Positions 1-8,169 of a DNA stretch of 36,903 bases are shown here, in pieces (position 1 is the first letter of the stretch; the number at the start of each line of letters is the position of its first letter). The stretch covers positions 1-36,903 of the forward strand of contig SHZN01000002.1 of NCBI GenBank assembly GCA_009692245.1, in the 5' to 3' direction. The translations under genes were made by a program, and so were the position numbers. This DNA is from Gammaproteobacteria bacterium. GTDB taxonomy: Bacteria; Pseudomonadota; Gammaproteobacteria; Steroidobacterales; Steroidobacteraceae. The notes beneath the pieces were generated by a model. That model was not told where the DNA came from. It was given only the letters and a program-made list of their open reading frames with translations, and ran no database searches.

Positions 1-156
1 AATCGCGCGTCCCAGTCCCGGCTCAGCCGCCCGGGCCAGGCGGATCTCGAGCGGTTCCTCGACGACCACGAGATCCGGGTGCGAGCGAAGCTCGCCGCCG
101 CGCATCGCATCGATCTGTATTCGTCGAACAGGCTCGCCGACGTGCTTGACGTTCAT
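1..156 (-). CDS. fdhD: FdhD, formate dehydrogenase accessory sulfurtransferase (N-terminal part)
   Basis: This gene is absent from the ORF track because its stop codon lies outside the window. Reading leftward from the ATG at 156, 52 codons stay open to base 1. The protein begins [10 protein letters not shown] and contains [10 protein letters not shown], which matches the conserved N-terminal EEPLxIxL segment of FdhD. FdhD transfers sulfur from the IscS desulfurase to the bis-MGD molybdenum cofactor and is needed for active formate dehydrogenase. The catalytic cysteines and most of the protein are beyond the edge. It is divergent from folD, with 76 bp between the start codons. Its neighbours folD and fhs also handle formate-level one-carbon units, which fits. 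The family call rests on a short segment. Confidence 0.75.
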   Translation of the reverse strand, partial: MNVKHVGEPVRRIQIDAMRGGELRSHPDLVVVEEPLEIRLARAAEPGLGRAI

Positions 157-220
157 AAAGGCTCGCGGTGTCGCATTTGAACGGGGGTTTCAGGTACCCT
201 CGCGGCCACCAGTATGGCAT

Positions 221-224
221 GAGG
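221..224 (+). promoter_or_regulatory. Ribosome binding site deciding the folD start
   Basis: A GAGG core sits 8 nt before the ATG at 233. The track ORF starts at 146 and a later in-frame ATG lies at 254, but neither has a comparable Shine-Dalgarno sequence, so 233 is chosen. Confidence 0.55.
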
Positions 225-232
225 TCAGATCG

Positions 233-1171
233 ATGCCAGAATCCAGATCCAGCATGGCTCCAGACACCTCGCACCGCGCCCGGATTATCGACGGACGCGC
301 GACCGCGGCAAGGGTCAGGGCCGAAGTTGCGCGGCAGGTTGCGGTACTCGCCGGGCGCCACGGCGTCACGCCGGGCCTCGCCGTGATCCTCGTCGGCGCT
401 GATCCAGCCAGCAAAATTTACGTCCGCAACAAGGGAAAACAGACGCGCGAAGCAGGCATGCGCTCATTCGAGACCCTGCTCCCGGCATCCGTTGCCCAGG
501 CCGAACTGCTCGACAATATCGCGCGGCTCAACGCTGACACCGCGGTGCACGGAATACTCGTTCAACTCCCCCTGCCGCGGCAGATCGACGAGCTGGCAAT
601 CATCGATGCACTGGCGCCTCACAAGGACGTCGATGGTTTCAGCATGATCAACACGGGCCTGTTGGCCGCCCGCAGCTCGGGTATGGTGCCTTGCACGCCA
701 CTCGGCTGCCTGCTGCTGCTCAAGGAATACGTGGGCGCATTGAGCGGCCAGCGCGCATTGGTCGTCGGTCGTTCGAATCTTGTCGGCAAGCCCATGATGC
801 AGCTATTGCTCCGCGAGCACTGCACGGTGACCGTCGCCCATTCGCGTACCCGTGACCTCGCGGAGGAATGCCGCCGCGCGGACATCCTGATCGCCGCGAT
901 CGGCAAGCCAGGGTTGATCAAGGGCGACTGGATCCGGCCAGGAGCCACCGTGATCGACGTCGGTATTAACCGCATCAGCGTGCCATCACCCGACGGGCCA
1001 CGCGAGAAACTGGCGGGTGACGTGGACTTCGACACGGCCGTCCACGTCGCGGGCGCCATTACGCCAGTGCCGGGCGGCGTCGGTCCGATGACGATCGCCT
1101 GCCTGTTGAAGAATACGGTCATCGCCGCCTGCGCCCAGAATCATATCGACCCGGGCTCACTCAGCGGCTGA
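233..1171 (+). CDS. folD: FolD, methylene-THF dehydrogenase / methenyl-THF cyclohydrolase
   Basis: This cytosolic bifunctional enzyme interconverts 5,10-methylene-THF, 5,10-methenyl-THF and 10-formyl-THF using NADP. From the ATG at 233 it is 312 aa, somewhat longer than the roughly 285-300 aa usual for the family because of a loose N-terminal leader. Visible motifs are YVRNKGK near residue 63 (the substrate tyrosine and catalytic lysine region), the NADP-binding [12 protein letters not shown], and the C-terminal [10 protein letters not shown] signature. The start is set by a GAGG ribosome site. It converges on fhs, and the two coding regions overlap by 11 bp (1161-1171). Together FolD and Fhs link formate to methylene-THF. 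Nothing looks damaged. Confidence 0.95.
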   Translation: MPESRSSMAPDTSHRARIIDGRATAARVRAEVARQVAVLAGRHGVTPGLAVILVGADPASKIYVRNKGKQTREAGMRSFETLLPASVAQAELLDNIARLNADTAVHGILVQLPLPRQIDELAIIDALAPHKDVDGFSMINTGLLAARSSGMVPCTPLGCLLLLKEYVGALSGQRALVVGRSNLVGKPMMQLLLREHCTVTVAHSRTRDLAEECRRADILIAAIGKPGLIKGDWIRPGATVIDVGINRISVPSPDGPREKLAGDVDFDTAVHVAGAITPVPGGVGPMTIACLLKNTVIAACAQNHIDPGSLSG

Positions 1172-2789
1172 AGAGGATCTCGCCCTCGTCGCTCAGGTCG
1201 AAATTGTTTGCCATTGGTTCCTTCGGGAGACCAGGCATACGCATGATCTCGCCGGTGATCGGAATCACGAAGCCCGCACCCGCCGCGAGTTGAATCTCGC
1301 GCACCGTCACCAGGAAATCCTTCGGACGACCGAGCAACGCCGGGTTGTCTGACAGCGACTGCTGGGTCTTGGCGATGCACACAGGCAACTTGCCAAATCC
1401 GGCTTTCTCGAGGTGGTTAAGGTCGCGACGCGCCCTGACCGTGTAGTCCACGGCGTGGGCACCGTACATCTCGCGGGCAACCGTCGCGATCTTCTGCTCG
1501 ATCGGGGAATGCCAGTCATAGAGTGGCGTAAATTTCGGCTCGGTCGTCGCCACGAGGTCGCGCACGACGCTGGCAAGCTCCGTGCAACCCTTGCCGCCTT
1601 CGCTGAACGGCTTCGACAGCACGGCCTCCACGTCGAGTGTCTTGCAGTGCTTCTTCAGCGCCGCAATCTCTTCCGCCGTGTCGGTCGGGAAGTGATTGAT
1701 CGCGATGACACAGCGCTGGCCGAACTTGCCGATGTTCTCGATGTGCTTTTCCATGTTCGACAGGCCGCTGATCATGGCCGCCACATCCGGCTTGCTGGTC
1801 TCGGCGAGCGGCTTGCCGCCGTGCATCTTCAGCGCGCGGATGGTCGCGACCAGCACCGTGCAGGCCGGTGCAAAGCCGCCATAGAGGCAATTGATATCGA
1901 AGAACTTCTCGGCGCCGAGTTCAAAGGCAAAGCCCGCCTCGGTGACCACGATATCGGCATACGAAAGGGCTGCCTTCGTGGCGGTGATGCTGTTGGTGCC
2001 GTGCGCAATATTCGCAAACGGCCCGCCATGGACGAATGCAGGGACTCCTTCCGTCGTCTGCACCAGGTTCGGCTTGATCGCCTGGGCAAGCAGTGCCGCC
2101 ATGGCGCCAACTGCTTTCATGTCCTTCGCGGTGACGGGCGTGCCGTCGCTGCCATACCCCACGACGATCCGGCTGAGCCGCGCCTTGAGGTCCTGTATGC
2201 CGTCCGAAAGGCACAGCACGGCCATCACTTCGCTCGCGGCCGTGATGTCGAACCCGGTTTCACGCGGAATGCCTTCGCTGCGACCGCCGAGCCCGACGAT
2301 AATGTCACGCAGCGCGCGGTCATTCATGTCCATGACGCGCTTCCAGGTCACGTGCCGAGGATCGAGCTTGCCTGCGCTGCCATTGTGCAGGCGGTTGTCG
2401 ACGAGCGCGGCGAGCAGGTTGTGCGCACTGGACACGGCGTGGAAATCGCCGTTGAAATGCATATTGATATCCATCATCGGCACGATTTCCGAGGCACCGC
2501 CTCCGGCCCCGCCGCCCTTCATGCCAAAGACGGGACCGAGGCTCGGCTCACGCAACGCTGCTGCGCTCTTCACGCCGATCTTGGCCAGGCCCTGGACCAG
2601 GCCGATGGATGTCGTGGTCTTGCCCTCTCCCGCGGGAGTCGGCGTGATCGCCGAGACCAGCACGAGCTTGCCGCGCGGCGGGCGGTCCTTGAACGCGGCG
2701 AGAGCCAGCTTGGCCTTGTAATGGCCATAGGGTTCAAGATCGACCGGATCGATGCCGAGTGTGCGTGCAACTTCGATGATTGGTTTCAT
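1161..2789 (-). CDS. fhs: Formate-tetrahydrofolate ligase
   Basis: This enzyme performs the ATP-dependent ligation of formate to THF, giving 10-formyl-THF, in the cytosol. The 542 aa protein is close to the family's usual 550-560 aa. The phosphate-binding loop [10 protein letters not shown] is at residues 51-60, followed by the glycine-rich [10 protein letters not shown] and the [14 protein letters not shown] segment typical of Fhs. The ATG start at 2789 lies 21 nt after the stop of the ybdL-like aminotransferase on the same strand, with no terminator visible between them, so it may be the last cistron of the long polyamine run. No strong ribosome site is seen. Its 3' end overlaps that of folD. 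Fhs is not universal in gammaproteobacteria, so its pairing with folD and fdhD suggests real formate use. Confidence 0.95.
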   Translation of the reverse strand: MKPIIEVARTLGIDPVDLEPYGHYKAKLALAAFKDRPPRGKLVLVSAITPTPAGEGKTTTSIGLVQGLAKIGVKSAAALREPSLGPVFGMKGGGAGGGASEIVPMMDINMHFNGDFHAVSSAHNLLAALVDNRLHNGSAGKLDPRHVTWKRVMDMNDRALRDIIVGLGGRSEGIPRETGFDITAASEVMAVLCLSDGIQDLKARLSRIVVGYGSDGTPVTAKDMKAVGAMAALLAQAIKPNLVQTTEGVPAFVHGGPFANIAHGTNSITATKAALSYADIVVTEAGFAFELGAEKFFDINCLYGGFAPACTVLVATIRALKMHGGKPLAETSKPDVAAMISGLSNMEKHIENIGKFGQRCVIAINHFPTDTAEEIAALKKHCKTLDVEAVLSKPFSEGGKGCTELASVVRDLVATTEPKFTPLYDWHSPIEQKIATVAREMYGAHAVDYTVRARRDLNHLEKAGFGKLPVCIAKTQQSLSDNPALLGRPKDFLVTVREIQLAAGAGFVIPITGEIMRMPGLPKEPMANNFDLSDEGEILFSR

Positions 2790-2810
2790 GGTCGCAAGTC
2801 TATCGTGAAA

Positions 2811-3959
2811 TCAAACTTTTGTGAGTCGCAAAGCGGCCTGCCCCAGCGTCGCGTCATCCTTGGCGAAGCAGAATCGGATGAGTCGCGCCGGCATCGGTTG
2901 CGCGCAGAATGGCGACAATGGTATGGCGGCGACGCCGTGACTCCGCGTCAGTTCCTTGCAGAATTCGACATCCGGCAGCTGCGAGATCAGCCCGTAGTCC
3001 GCGAGCTGGAAATAGGTGCCTGCCGTCGCCATCAGCCGGAATCGCGATCCGGCCAACAAGCCAGAAAACCGGTCGCGACGCGCCTGGTAGAAGGCTGCGA
3101 GCCCGTCCTGAAATGCCGGCTCCTCGCGCATGAAATCCGCAATTGCGTGCTGGACCGGCGTCGATACGGAGAACGTCAGGAACTGGTGCACCTTGCGGAA
3201 TTCCGCGGTGAGAGCGGGCGCCGCCACGCAATAGCCGATTTTCCAGCCGGTGGCGTTGTAGACCTTTCCGAACGAAAACACCGCGAAGCACCGGCCGCGC
3301 AGGCGTTTATTCGACAGCACGCTGGTATGCCGCCTGCCGTCAAAGACGAGGGTCTCGTAGACCTCGTCGGACAGCACCATCGCGCCCGTGGGCTCAATCA
3401 GATGCGCGATACGCTCCCAGTCGCTTGCGGCGAGCACTGCTCCAGTCGGATTGTGCGGCGTATTGACGATCAGCAGGCGCGTGCGCGGGCCGATCGCCGC
3501 CGCGAGCGGTTCGTAGTCGATGCCGAAGTCCGGCGTCCGCAACGGCACCCTGTGTACGCGCGCGCCCGCAAGTTCGGCCGCCGGCCCATAGGAATCGTAG
3601 GCCGGGTCGAGCATCACGACCTCGTCGCCGGGACGCACAATCGCGTGGATCGCGGCAAACAATGCCTCGGTGCCACCCGCCGTGACTGTGATCTCGTTCG
3701 CTGCGTCGATCGATAGACCTTGCCGGCGCTGCGTCTGAATGGCGATGGCATCGCACAGGGCAGGCAGACCCGGCATCGGTGCGTACTGGTTGTGGCCCGC
3801 TGCCAGGTGCTCCGCGATCAGCTCGCAGAGACGTGCGGGTGGCTGGAAGTCCGGGAACCCCTGGCCCAGGTTGATTGCGCCCGTCTCGCTTGCGAGCCGC
3901 GACATGACCGTGAAGATCGTCGTGCCAACGCCGGGCAGCTTGCTGTCCGGCAGGGCCAT
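2811..3959 (-). CDS. ybdL: YbdL-type PLP aminotransferase (methionine / aromatic amino acids)
   Basis: This is a class I/II fold-type I aminotransferase, 382 aa. It closely follows E. coli YbdL, a methionine aminotransferase, through the N-terminal KLPGVGTTIFTVMS, NLGQGFPDF, NQYAPMPG, NTPHNPTG and SDEVYE segments. The PLP lysine is K232 in SFGK. The track begins at a GTG (3962), but an ATG at 3959 forms TGATG with the spuH stop codon, so translational coupling favours 3959. It is the last clear member of the polyamine transport run. Known family activities include methionine to 4-methylthio-2-oxobutanoate and kynurenine transamination, so the precise substrate is uncertain. A role in salvaging methylthio compounds from spermidine synthesis is inference only. 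Confidence 0.85.
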   Translation of the reverse strand: MALPDSKLPGVGTTIFTVMSRLASETGAINLGQGFPDFQPPARLCELIAEHLAAGHNQYAPMPGLPALCDAIAIQTQRRQGLSIDAANEITVTAGGTEALFAAIHAIVRPGDEVVMLDPAYDSYGPAAELAGARVHRVPLRTPDFGIDYEPLAAAIGPRTRLLIVNTPHNPTGAVLAASDWERIAHLIEPTGAMVLSDEVYETLVFDGRRHTSVLSNKRLRGRCFAVFSFGKVYNATGWKIGYCVAAPALTAEFRKVHQFLTFSVSTPVQHAIADFMREEPAFQDGLAAFYQARRDRFSGLLAGSRFRLMATAGTYFQLADYGLISQLPDVEFCKELTRSHGVAAIPLSPFCAQPMPARLIRFCFAKDDATLGQAALRLTKV

Positions 3960-4801
3960 CACTGATTGCCGGCGACCGCCTGCTGCACGTCCAGATCGCG
4001 TCGCTTCTGCTGACGCGCCATCAGGAGACCAGCGGCGACGATTCCCACCGTGACGATCAGCACGAGCACGGTCGCGAGCGCGTTGATGTCCGGGCTGACG
4101 CCCAGGCGCATCTTCGAGAAGATCAGGACGGGCAGCGTGCTGGATCCCGGGCCATTGACGAAGCTCGTGATCACCAGGTCATCCCAGGACAGCGTGAAGG
4201 CCAGCAACCATCCGGCCAGGATCGCGGGCATGATGATCGGCAGCGTGATCAGAAAGAAAACCTTGGCTGGTCGCGCGCCCAGATCCAGCGCCGCTTCCTC
4301 GAGCGATTCGTCGAGCGTGGCGAGCCGCGACTGCACGACGACCGTGACATAGGCCATCGAGAACGTGATATGCGCGATCGTGATCGTCGTGATTCCGCGC
4401 CCGTCCGGCCAATGAAATACCTGCTCCATCGCCACGAACAGCAGCAGCATCGAGAGGCCGGTGATCACCTCGGGCATCACGAGCGGCGCGGTCGTCAGGC
4501 CGGCCAGCAACGAACGGCTGCGGAAGCGCCCGAATCGCGCGAGCGCGAGTCCCGCCAGCGTGCCGAGTATCGTCGCCCCGGTGGCGTTCATGGTCGCGAT
4601 GCGAAACGACAACCATGCCGCCTGCTTGACTGGCTCGTTGTGCAGCAAGGCGACATACCACTTCGTCGAAAAACCGCCCCAGACCGTGACCAGGCGCGAT
4701 TCATTGAAGGAGTAGACGATCAGCGACAGGATCGGGATGTACAGGAACGCGAAGCCGAAGACCATCATCGTCAGCACGAAGAATGAGCGCCGCTGGTTCA
4801 T
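3959..4801 (-). CDS. spuH: Polyamine ABC transporter permease SpuH/PotI-like
   Basis: This is the second inner-membrane permease of a putrescine/spermidine importer, 280 aa, homologous in position and sequence to SpuH of Pseudomonas and PotI of E. coli. Hydrophobic segments recur through the protein, beginning with FFVLTMMVFGFAFLYIPIL. The cytoplasmic EAA coupling loop reads EEAALDLGARPAKVFF. The track ORF begins upstream at 4903, but the ATG at 4801 gives a normal start and a 4-bp ATGA overlap with the spuG stop. It is followed directly by ybdL (TGATG). It should pair with SpuG to form the membrane channel energised by SpuF. Confidence 0.92.
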   Translation of the reverse strand: MNQRRSFFVLTMMVFGFAFLYIPILSLIVYSFNESRLVTVWGGFSTKWYVALLHNEPVKQAAWLSFRIATMNATGATILGTLAGLALARFGRFRSRSLLAGLTTAPLVMPEVITGLSMLLLFVAMEQVFHWPDGRGITTITIAHITFSMAYVTVVVQSRLATLDESLEEAALDLGARPAKVFFLITLPIIMPAILAGWLLAFTLSWDDLVITSFVNGPGSSTLPVLIFSKMRLGVSPDINALATVLVLIVTVGIVAAGLLMARQQKRRDLDVQQAVAGNQ

Positions 4802-5799
4802 CGATGCGCTCCCATTTCCCGGCCCTGCACGCGCTGCAGGATCCAGATCGGGAACACCAGCAGTATCAGCATCGCGATCGCGACCGCGCTGGCGATCGGC
4901 CATGAGCGGTTATTGAAGAACTCCTCCCACAGTACCCGGCCGATCATCAACGAGCCCGGCCCGCCCAGTAGCGCCGGGATCACAAACTCACCGACCGCCG
5001 GAATGAATACCAGCATGCTGCCCGCAACGATGCCGCCCTTGGTCAGCGGAATCGTGATCTTGAAGAACGCCTTGGTGGGCCGGCAGCCGAGATCGGCGGC
5101 AGCCTCCAGCAACGTCAGGTCCAACTTCTCGATCGCCGTGTAAAGCGGCAGCACCATGAATGGCAGGTAGGAATAGACAATGCCGAGATAAACGGCAAAA
5201 TTGGTCTGCAGCATCACGATCGGCTCGTCGATGACGCCCATGGACATCAACAGGTTATTGATGAGCCCGTTGTTCTTGAGAATTCCGATCCACGCATAAA
5301 CGCGCAGCAGGAACGAGGTCCAGAACGGCAGCATCACCAGCAGCAGCAGCAGGTTGCGCCAGGAGGGCTTCGAGCGCGCAATGCCATAGGCCATCGGGTA
5401 GCCGATCAACAGGCACAGGATCGTCGAGAACCCGGCGGTCATGATCGAATTCGCGTAGGCGTTCCGGTAGAGGGCGTCTTCCCAGAGAAACGCGTAGTTG
5501 CCAAAGTTGAACTTGAGATCCATGACATGCGCAGAGGCCCAGGTCACGAACGGCTCGTAGGGCGGCATGCCGAGGCGGATATCGGAGAACGAGATCTTGA
5601 GCACGATCAGGAACGGCACGAGGAAGAACAGCAACAGCCACAGGTAGGGCACGCTGATCACGGCCGTGCGCCCGCTCATACCCCGGTCCCGGAGCCTGTT
5701 GCTGGCCCAGCGGTAGGGCCCCAGCGCCTTGATCCACGCCATCAGTCCCGTCAGCACAAACGGCGAACTGTCCCCGACTTCCCTCGCATTGCGGCTCAC
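4798..5799 (-). CDS. spuG: Polyamine ABC transporter permease SpuG/PotH-like
   Basis: This is the first permease subunit of the polyamine importer, 333 aa from the chosen start. About 50 polar residues precede the first membrane span (VPYLWLLLFFLVPFLIVL), as in PotH. The EAA loop is EAAADLGCRPTKAFF. The track starts at 5841, inside spuF, but a GTG at 5799 overlaps the spuF stop as GTGA, the coupling seen elsewhere in this run, and gives MSRNAREVGD; this start is preferred. A later ATG at 5742 is possible but would lose the coupling. It overlaps spuH by ATGA. The function is family knowledge from PotH and SpuG. Confidence 0.92.
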   Translation of the reverse strand: MSRNAREVGDSSPFVLTGLMAWIKALGPYRWASNRLRDRGMSGRTAVISVPYLWLLLFFLVPFLIVLKISFSDIRLGMPPYEPFVTWASAHVMDLKFNFGNYAFLWEDALYRNAYANSIMTAGFSTILCLLIGYPMAYGIARSKPSWRNLLLLLVMLPFWTSFLLRVYAWIGILKNNGLINNLLMSMGVIDEPIVMLQTNFAVYLGIVYSYLPFMVLPLYTAIEKLDLTLLEAAADLGCRPTKAFFKITIPLTKGGIVAGSMLVFIPAVGEFVIPALLGGPGSLMIGRVLWEEFFNNRSWPIASAVAIAMLILLVFPIWILQRVQGREMGAHR

Positions 5800-6947
5800 T
5801 GCGTGACCACCACCGGACTCGAGGAATCCCAGGATAGCCATACTTGCTCGTCCCAGCTGATGCGACCGCCGCCGGATTGCCGCAGGATATTCGGCTGCGT
5901 GACCCGCACCAGACGACCGCCGGCAAGGCGCACGAAATAAATAGACTGATCGCCCAGATAGGCGATCTCGGTGACGACGCCGGCGACCCGGTTATCACCC
6001 TCACCGTCCGGCCGATCGCGCAATATGTGGATCTTCTCCGGTCGCAATGCAACCCAGACCGTGGCATTCGGGGCCGCGCTGACACCGTGGCTGACGTGAA
6101 ATACGCCGCCGAGATCCGCGGATTCGACCCGAACATAATAGGGCTCATCCTCGATCAATCGCCCTTCGAACATGTTGACCGATCCGATGAAGTCGGCCAC
6201 GAACCGCGAGCCAGGGTATTCGTAAATATCGGCCGGTGTGCCGACCTGGACGATCTCGCTGTGATTCATCACGCCGATCCGCGACGCCAGTGTCATCGCC
6301 TCTTCCTGGTCATGCGTCACGACAACGAACGTAACGCCGAGCGTTTCCTGGATGTTGATTAGTTCGAACTGCGTGTGCTCGCGCAGCTTCTTGTCGAGCG
6401 CAGCCAATGGCTCATCGAGCAACAGGAGTTTCGGGCGCTTGACCAGCGAGCGGGCAAGCGCGACACGCTGGCGCTGGCCACCAGAAAGCTGGTGCGGCGC
6501 GCGCGAGGCAAATTGTTCCATGCGCACCAGCTTCAGCATTTCAGCGACGCGCGCGTCGATCTCGCTTTTTGGCAGCTTGTCCTGGTGCAGCCCGAATGCG
6601 ACGTTTTTCTGGACCGTCATGTGCGGGAACAATGCGTAAGACTGGAACATCATGTTGACCGGCCGCTCGTAAGGCGGCATTGCAGTGATGTCCACGCCGT
6701 CGAGCGAGATCGAGCCCGCAGTTGGCGCCTCGAAACCTGCCATCATCCGAAGCAGCGTCGTCTTGCCGCAGCCCGAGCCGCCCAGCAGGCAGAAGATCTC
6801 GCCGCGATAAATGTTGAGAGTGACGTCGTCAACCGCAACGAAGTCGCCAAATTTCTTGGTGACCTTGTCGATCCGGACGTAGGGCGTGGCGCCCGGGTCC
6901 TTCCAGGGCTCGCTGCGATGATCCTGGCGCGCGTTGGCCATGCCCAC
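5796..6947 (-). CDS. spuF: Polyamine ABC transporter ATPase SpuF/PotG-like
   Basis: This cytoplasmic ATPase powers polyamine uptake, 383 aa (PotG is about 377). Walker A GGSGCGKT is at residues 56-63, the Q-loop is in MMFQSYALFPHM, the signature LSGGQRQ is at 154-160, Walker B LLLLDEP is at 174-180, and the H-loop histidine is in VVTHDQEEA. The C-terminal third is a TOBE-type domain with the ALRPEKI motif usual for PotA/PotG-class transporters. It lies 26 nt downstream of spuE and overlaps spuG by GTGA. The second in-frame ATG (6941) is an equally good start. No active-site residue is missing. Confidence 0.94.
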   Translation of the reverse strand: MGMANARQDHRSEPWKDPGATPYVRIDKVTKKFGDFVAVDDVTLNIYRGEIFCLLGGSGCGKTTLLRMMAGFEAPTAGSISLDGVDITAMPPYERPVNMMFQSYALFPHMTVQKNVAFGLHQDKLPKSEIDARVAEMLKLVRMEQFASRAPHQLSGGQRQRVALARSLVKRPKLLLLDEPLAALDKKLREHTQFELINIQETLGVTFVVVTHDQEEAMTLASRIGVMNHSEIVQVGTPADIYEYPGSRFVADFIGSVNMFEGRLIEDEPYYVRVESADLGGVFHVSHGVSAAPNATVWVALRPEKIHILRDRPDGEGDNRVAGVVTEIAYLGDQSIYFVRLAGGRLVRVTQPNILRQSGGGRISWDEQVWLSWDSSSPVVVTQ

Positions 6948-6973
6948 ATTCCCCTCTTCGAAAAGGCCCTTGC

Positions 6974-8113
6974 CTATTGCCCGGTGCGTATCCGTGTCCA
7001 GGCGCGATTCAGGTCGCGGCTGAATTCCTGAGATTCGACGATATCCGGATGCAGATTCTTCATCACTTCTGAGGTCGGATATATCGAGGGATCGTTCTTC
7101 ACTTCGTCATCGACGAACTGCAGTGCCGCGGCGTTGGCGTTCGCGAACGCGACATAGTTGCTGACGCCCGCGATCACTTCCGGTTCCATGAGGAAGTTGA
7201 GAAACGCGTGTGCATGGTCCGGGTTCGGCGCATCCGCCGGAATCGCCATCATGTCGAACCACAACATGGCGCCCTGCTTGGGAATCGCGTAGGCGATATC
7301 GAGGAGCGCCTTGGCCTCCGCCGCGCGATCGCGCGCCTGAATTATGTCGCCGCTCCAGCCGAGCGACACGCAGATCTCGCCGGTCGCCAGGTCGTTGATG
7401 TACTGCGACGAATGAAAGTAGCGCACGTACGGGCGCACCTTCGTAAGTAGTTCCTCCGCCGCCGCGAGATCCGCGCGATCTTCGCTGTTTGGATCGCGGC
7501 CGAGGTAAATCAGCGCGGATTCAACGACGTCGGTCGCCGAATCGAGCATCGAGATGCCGCATTGCGCAAGCTTCTGGGCGATCGCCGGGTCGAACACCGC
7601 TTCCCAGCCGTCGATCGTGTCCGTGCCGAGCGCTTTCTTGACGAGTTCCCGGTTGTAGCCGATCCCCGTCGTACCCCACATGTAGATGATGGAATGCTCA
7701 TTGCCGGGATCCTGCTCGGCGACCAACTTCATGATTTCCAGGTTCATGTTGGCTAGATGCGGCAGTTTCGGCTTGTCGAGCTTGCGGAACACGCCGGCCT
7801 GGATCTGCCGCTGCAGGAAAGTGCTGGATGGAACGACGATGTCGTAGCCCGTGTTGCCTGCAAGCAGCTTGGTTTCTAGAACTTCGTTTGAATCGAATAC
7901 GTCGTAGGTGACCTTGATGCCGGTTCTGGCCTCGAAGTCCGCGATCGTGGTCTCTCCGATGTAGTCCGACCAGTTGTAGACGAACAGGACCTTGTCTTCG
8001 GGCTTTGTCGCCGTATCGGCGCCCGCTTCTTTCTTGCTGCCGCAGGCAGTCAGCAGGACGATAGCCGTGACGAGCAGCCCGCAGCCGAATGCACAGCGCA
8101 TGATTTTGGGCAT
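6974..8113 (-). CDS. spuE: Polyamine-binding lipoprotein, SpuE/PotF-like
   Basis: This is the extracytoplasmic solute-binding protein of the importer, 379 aa, PotF/PotD family (VYNWSDYIGETT, YDVFDSNEVLETKLLAG, YMWGTTGIGYN, YFHSSQYINDLA). The N-terminus is a lipoprotein signal ending in LLTAC, so the mature protein should be lipid-anchored; E. coli PotF instead has a cleaved Sec signal. A GAAGG ribosome site 5 nt upstream supports the ATG at 8113; an ATG at 8101 matches the start of the paralogue spuD. The protein is about three-quarters identical to SpuD by eye, with a long identical stretch around KVRPYVRYFHSSQYINDLA. By synteny with Pseudomonas, SpuE would prefer spermidine; the ligand is not proven here. 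Confidence 0.92.
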   Translation of the reverse strand: MPKIMRCAFGCGLLVTAIVLLTACGSKKEAGADTATKPEDKVLFVYNWSDYIGETTIADFEARTGIKVTYDVFDSNEVLETKLLAGNTGYDIVVPSSTFLQRQIQAGVFRKLDKPKLPHLANMNLEIMKLVAEQDPGNEHSIIYMWGTTGIGYNRELVKKALGTDTIDGWEAVFDPAIAQKLAQCGISMLDSATDVVESALIYLGRDPNSEDRADLAAAEELLTKVRPYVRYFHSSQYINDLATGEICVSLGWSGDIIQARDRAAEAKALLDIAYAIPKQGAMLWFDMMAIPADAPNPDHAHAFLNFLMEPEVIAGVSNYVAFANANAAALQFVDDEVKNDPSIYPTSEVMKNLHPDIVESQEFSRDLNRAWTRIRTGQ

Positions 8114-8129
8114 TATCCCCTTCGATGAG

Positions 8130-8154
8130 GCCCCGGCGAACGCCTCGCCGGGGC
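8130..8154 (-). terminator. GC-rich hairpin between spuD and spuE
   Basis: A perfect 10-bp stem (GCCCCGGCGA / TCGCCGGGGC) with a 5-nt loop fills the 56-nt gap between the two binding-protein genes. On the coding (minus) strand no T-run follows, so it is a poor intrinsic terminator. It more likely stabilises the upstream mRNA 3' end or partly attenuates read-through, which would let spuD be expressed above spuE and the membrane subunits. Confidence 0.5.
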
Positions 8155-8169
8155 TTTGCAGTGCTTAGC

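Noticed and set aside
1413-3716. 767-codon plus-strand ORF
   Set aside because: It is antisense to fhs and ybdL, both with intact motifs; its composition is Arg/His-rich and no domain is recognisable. It is a GC-rich shadow frame.
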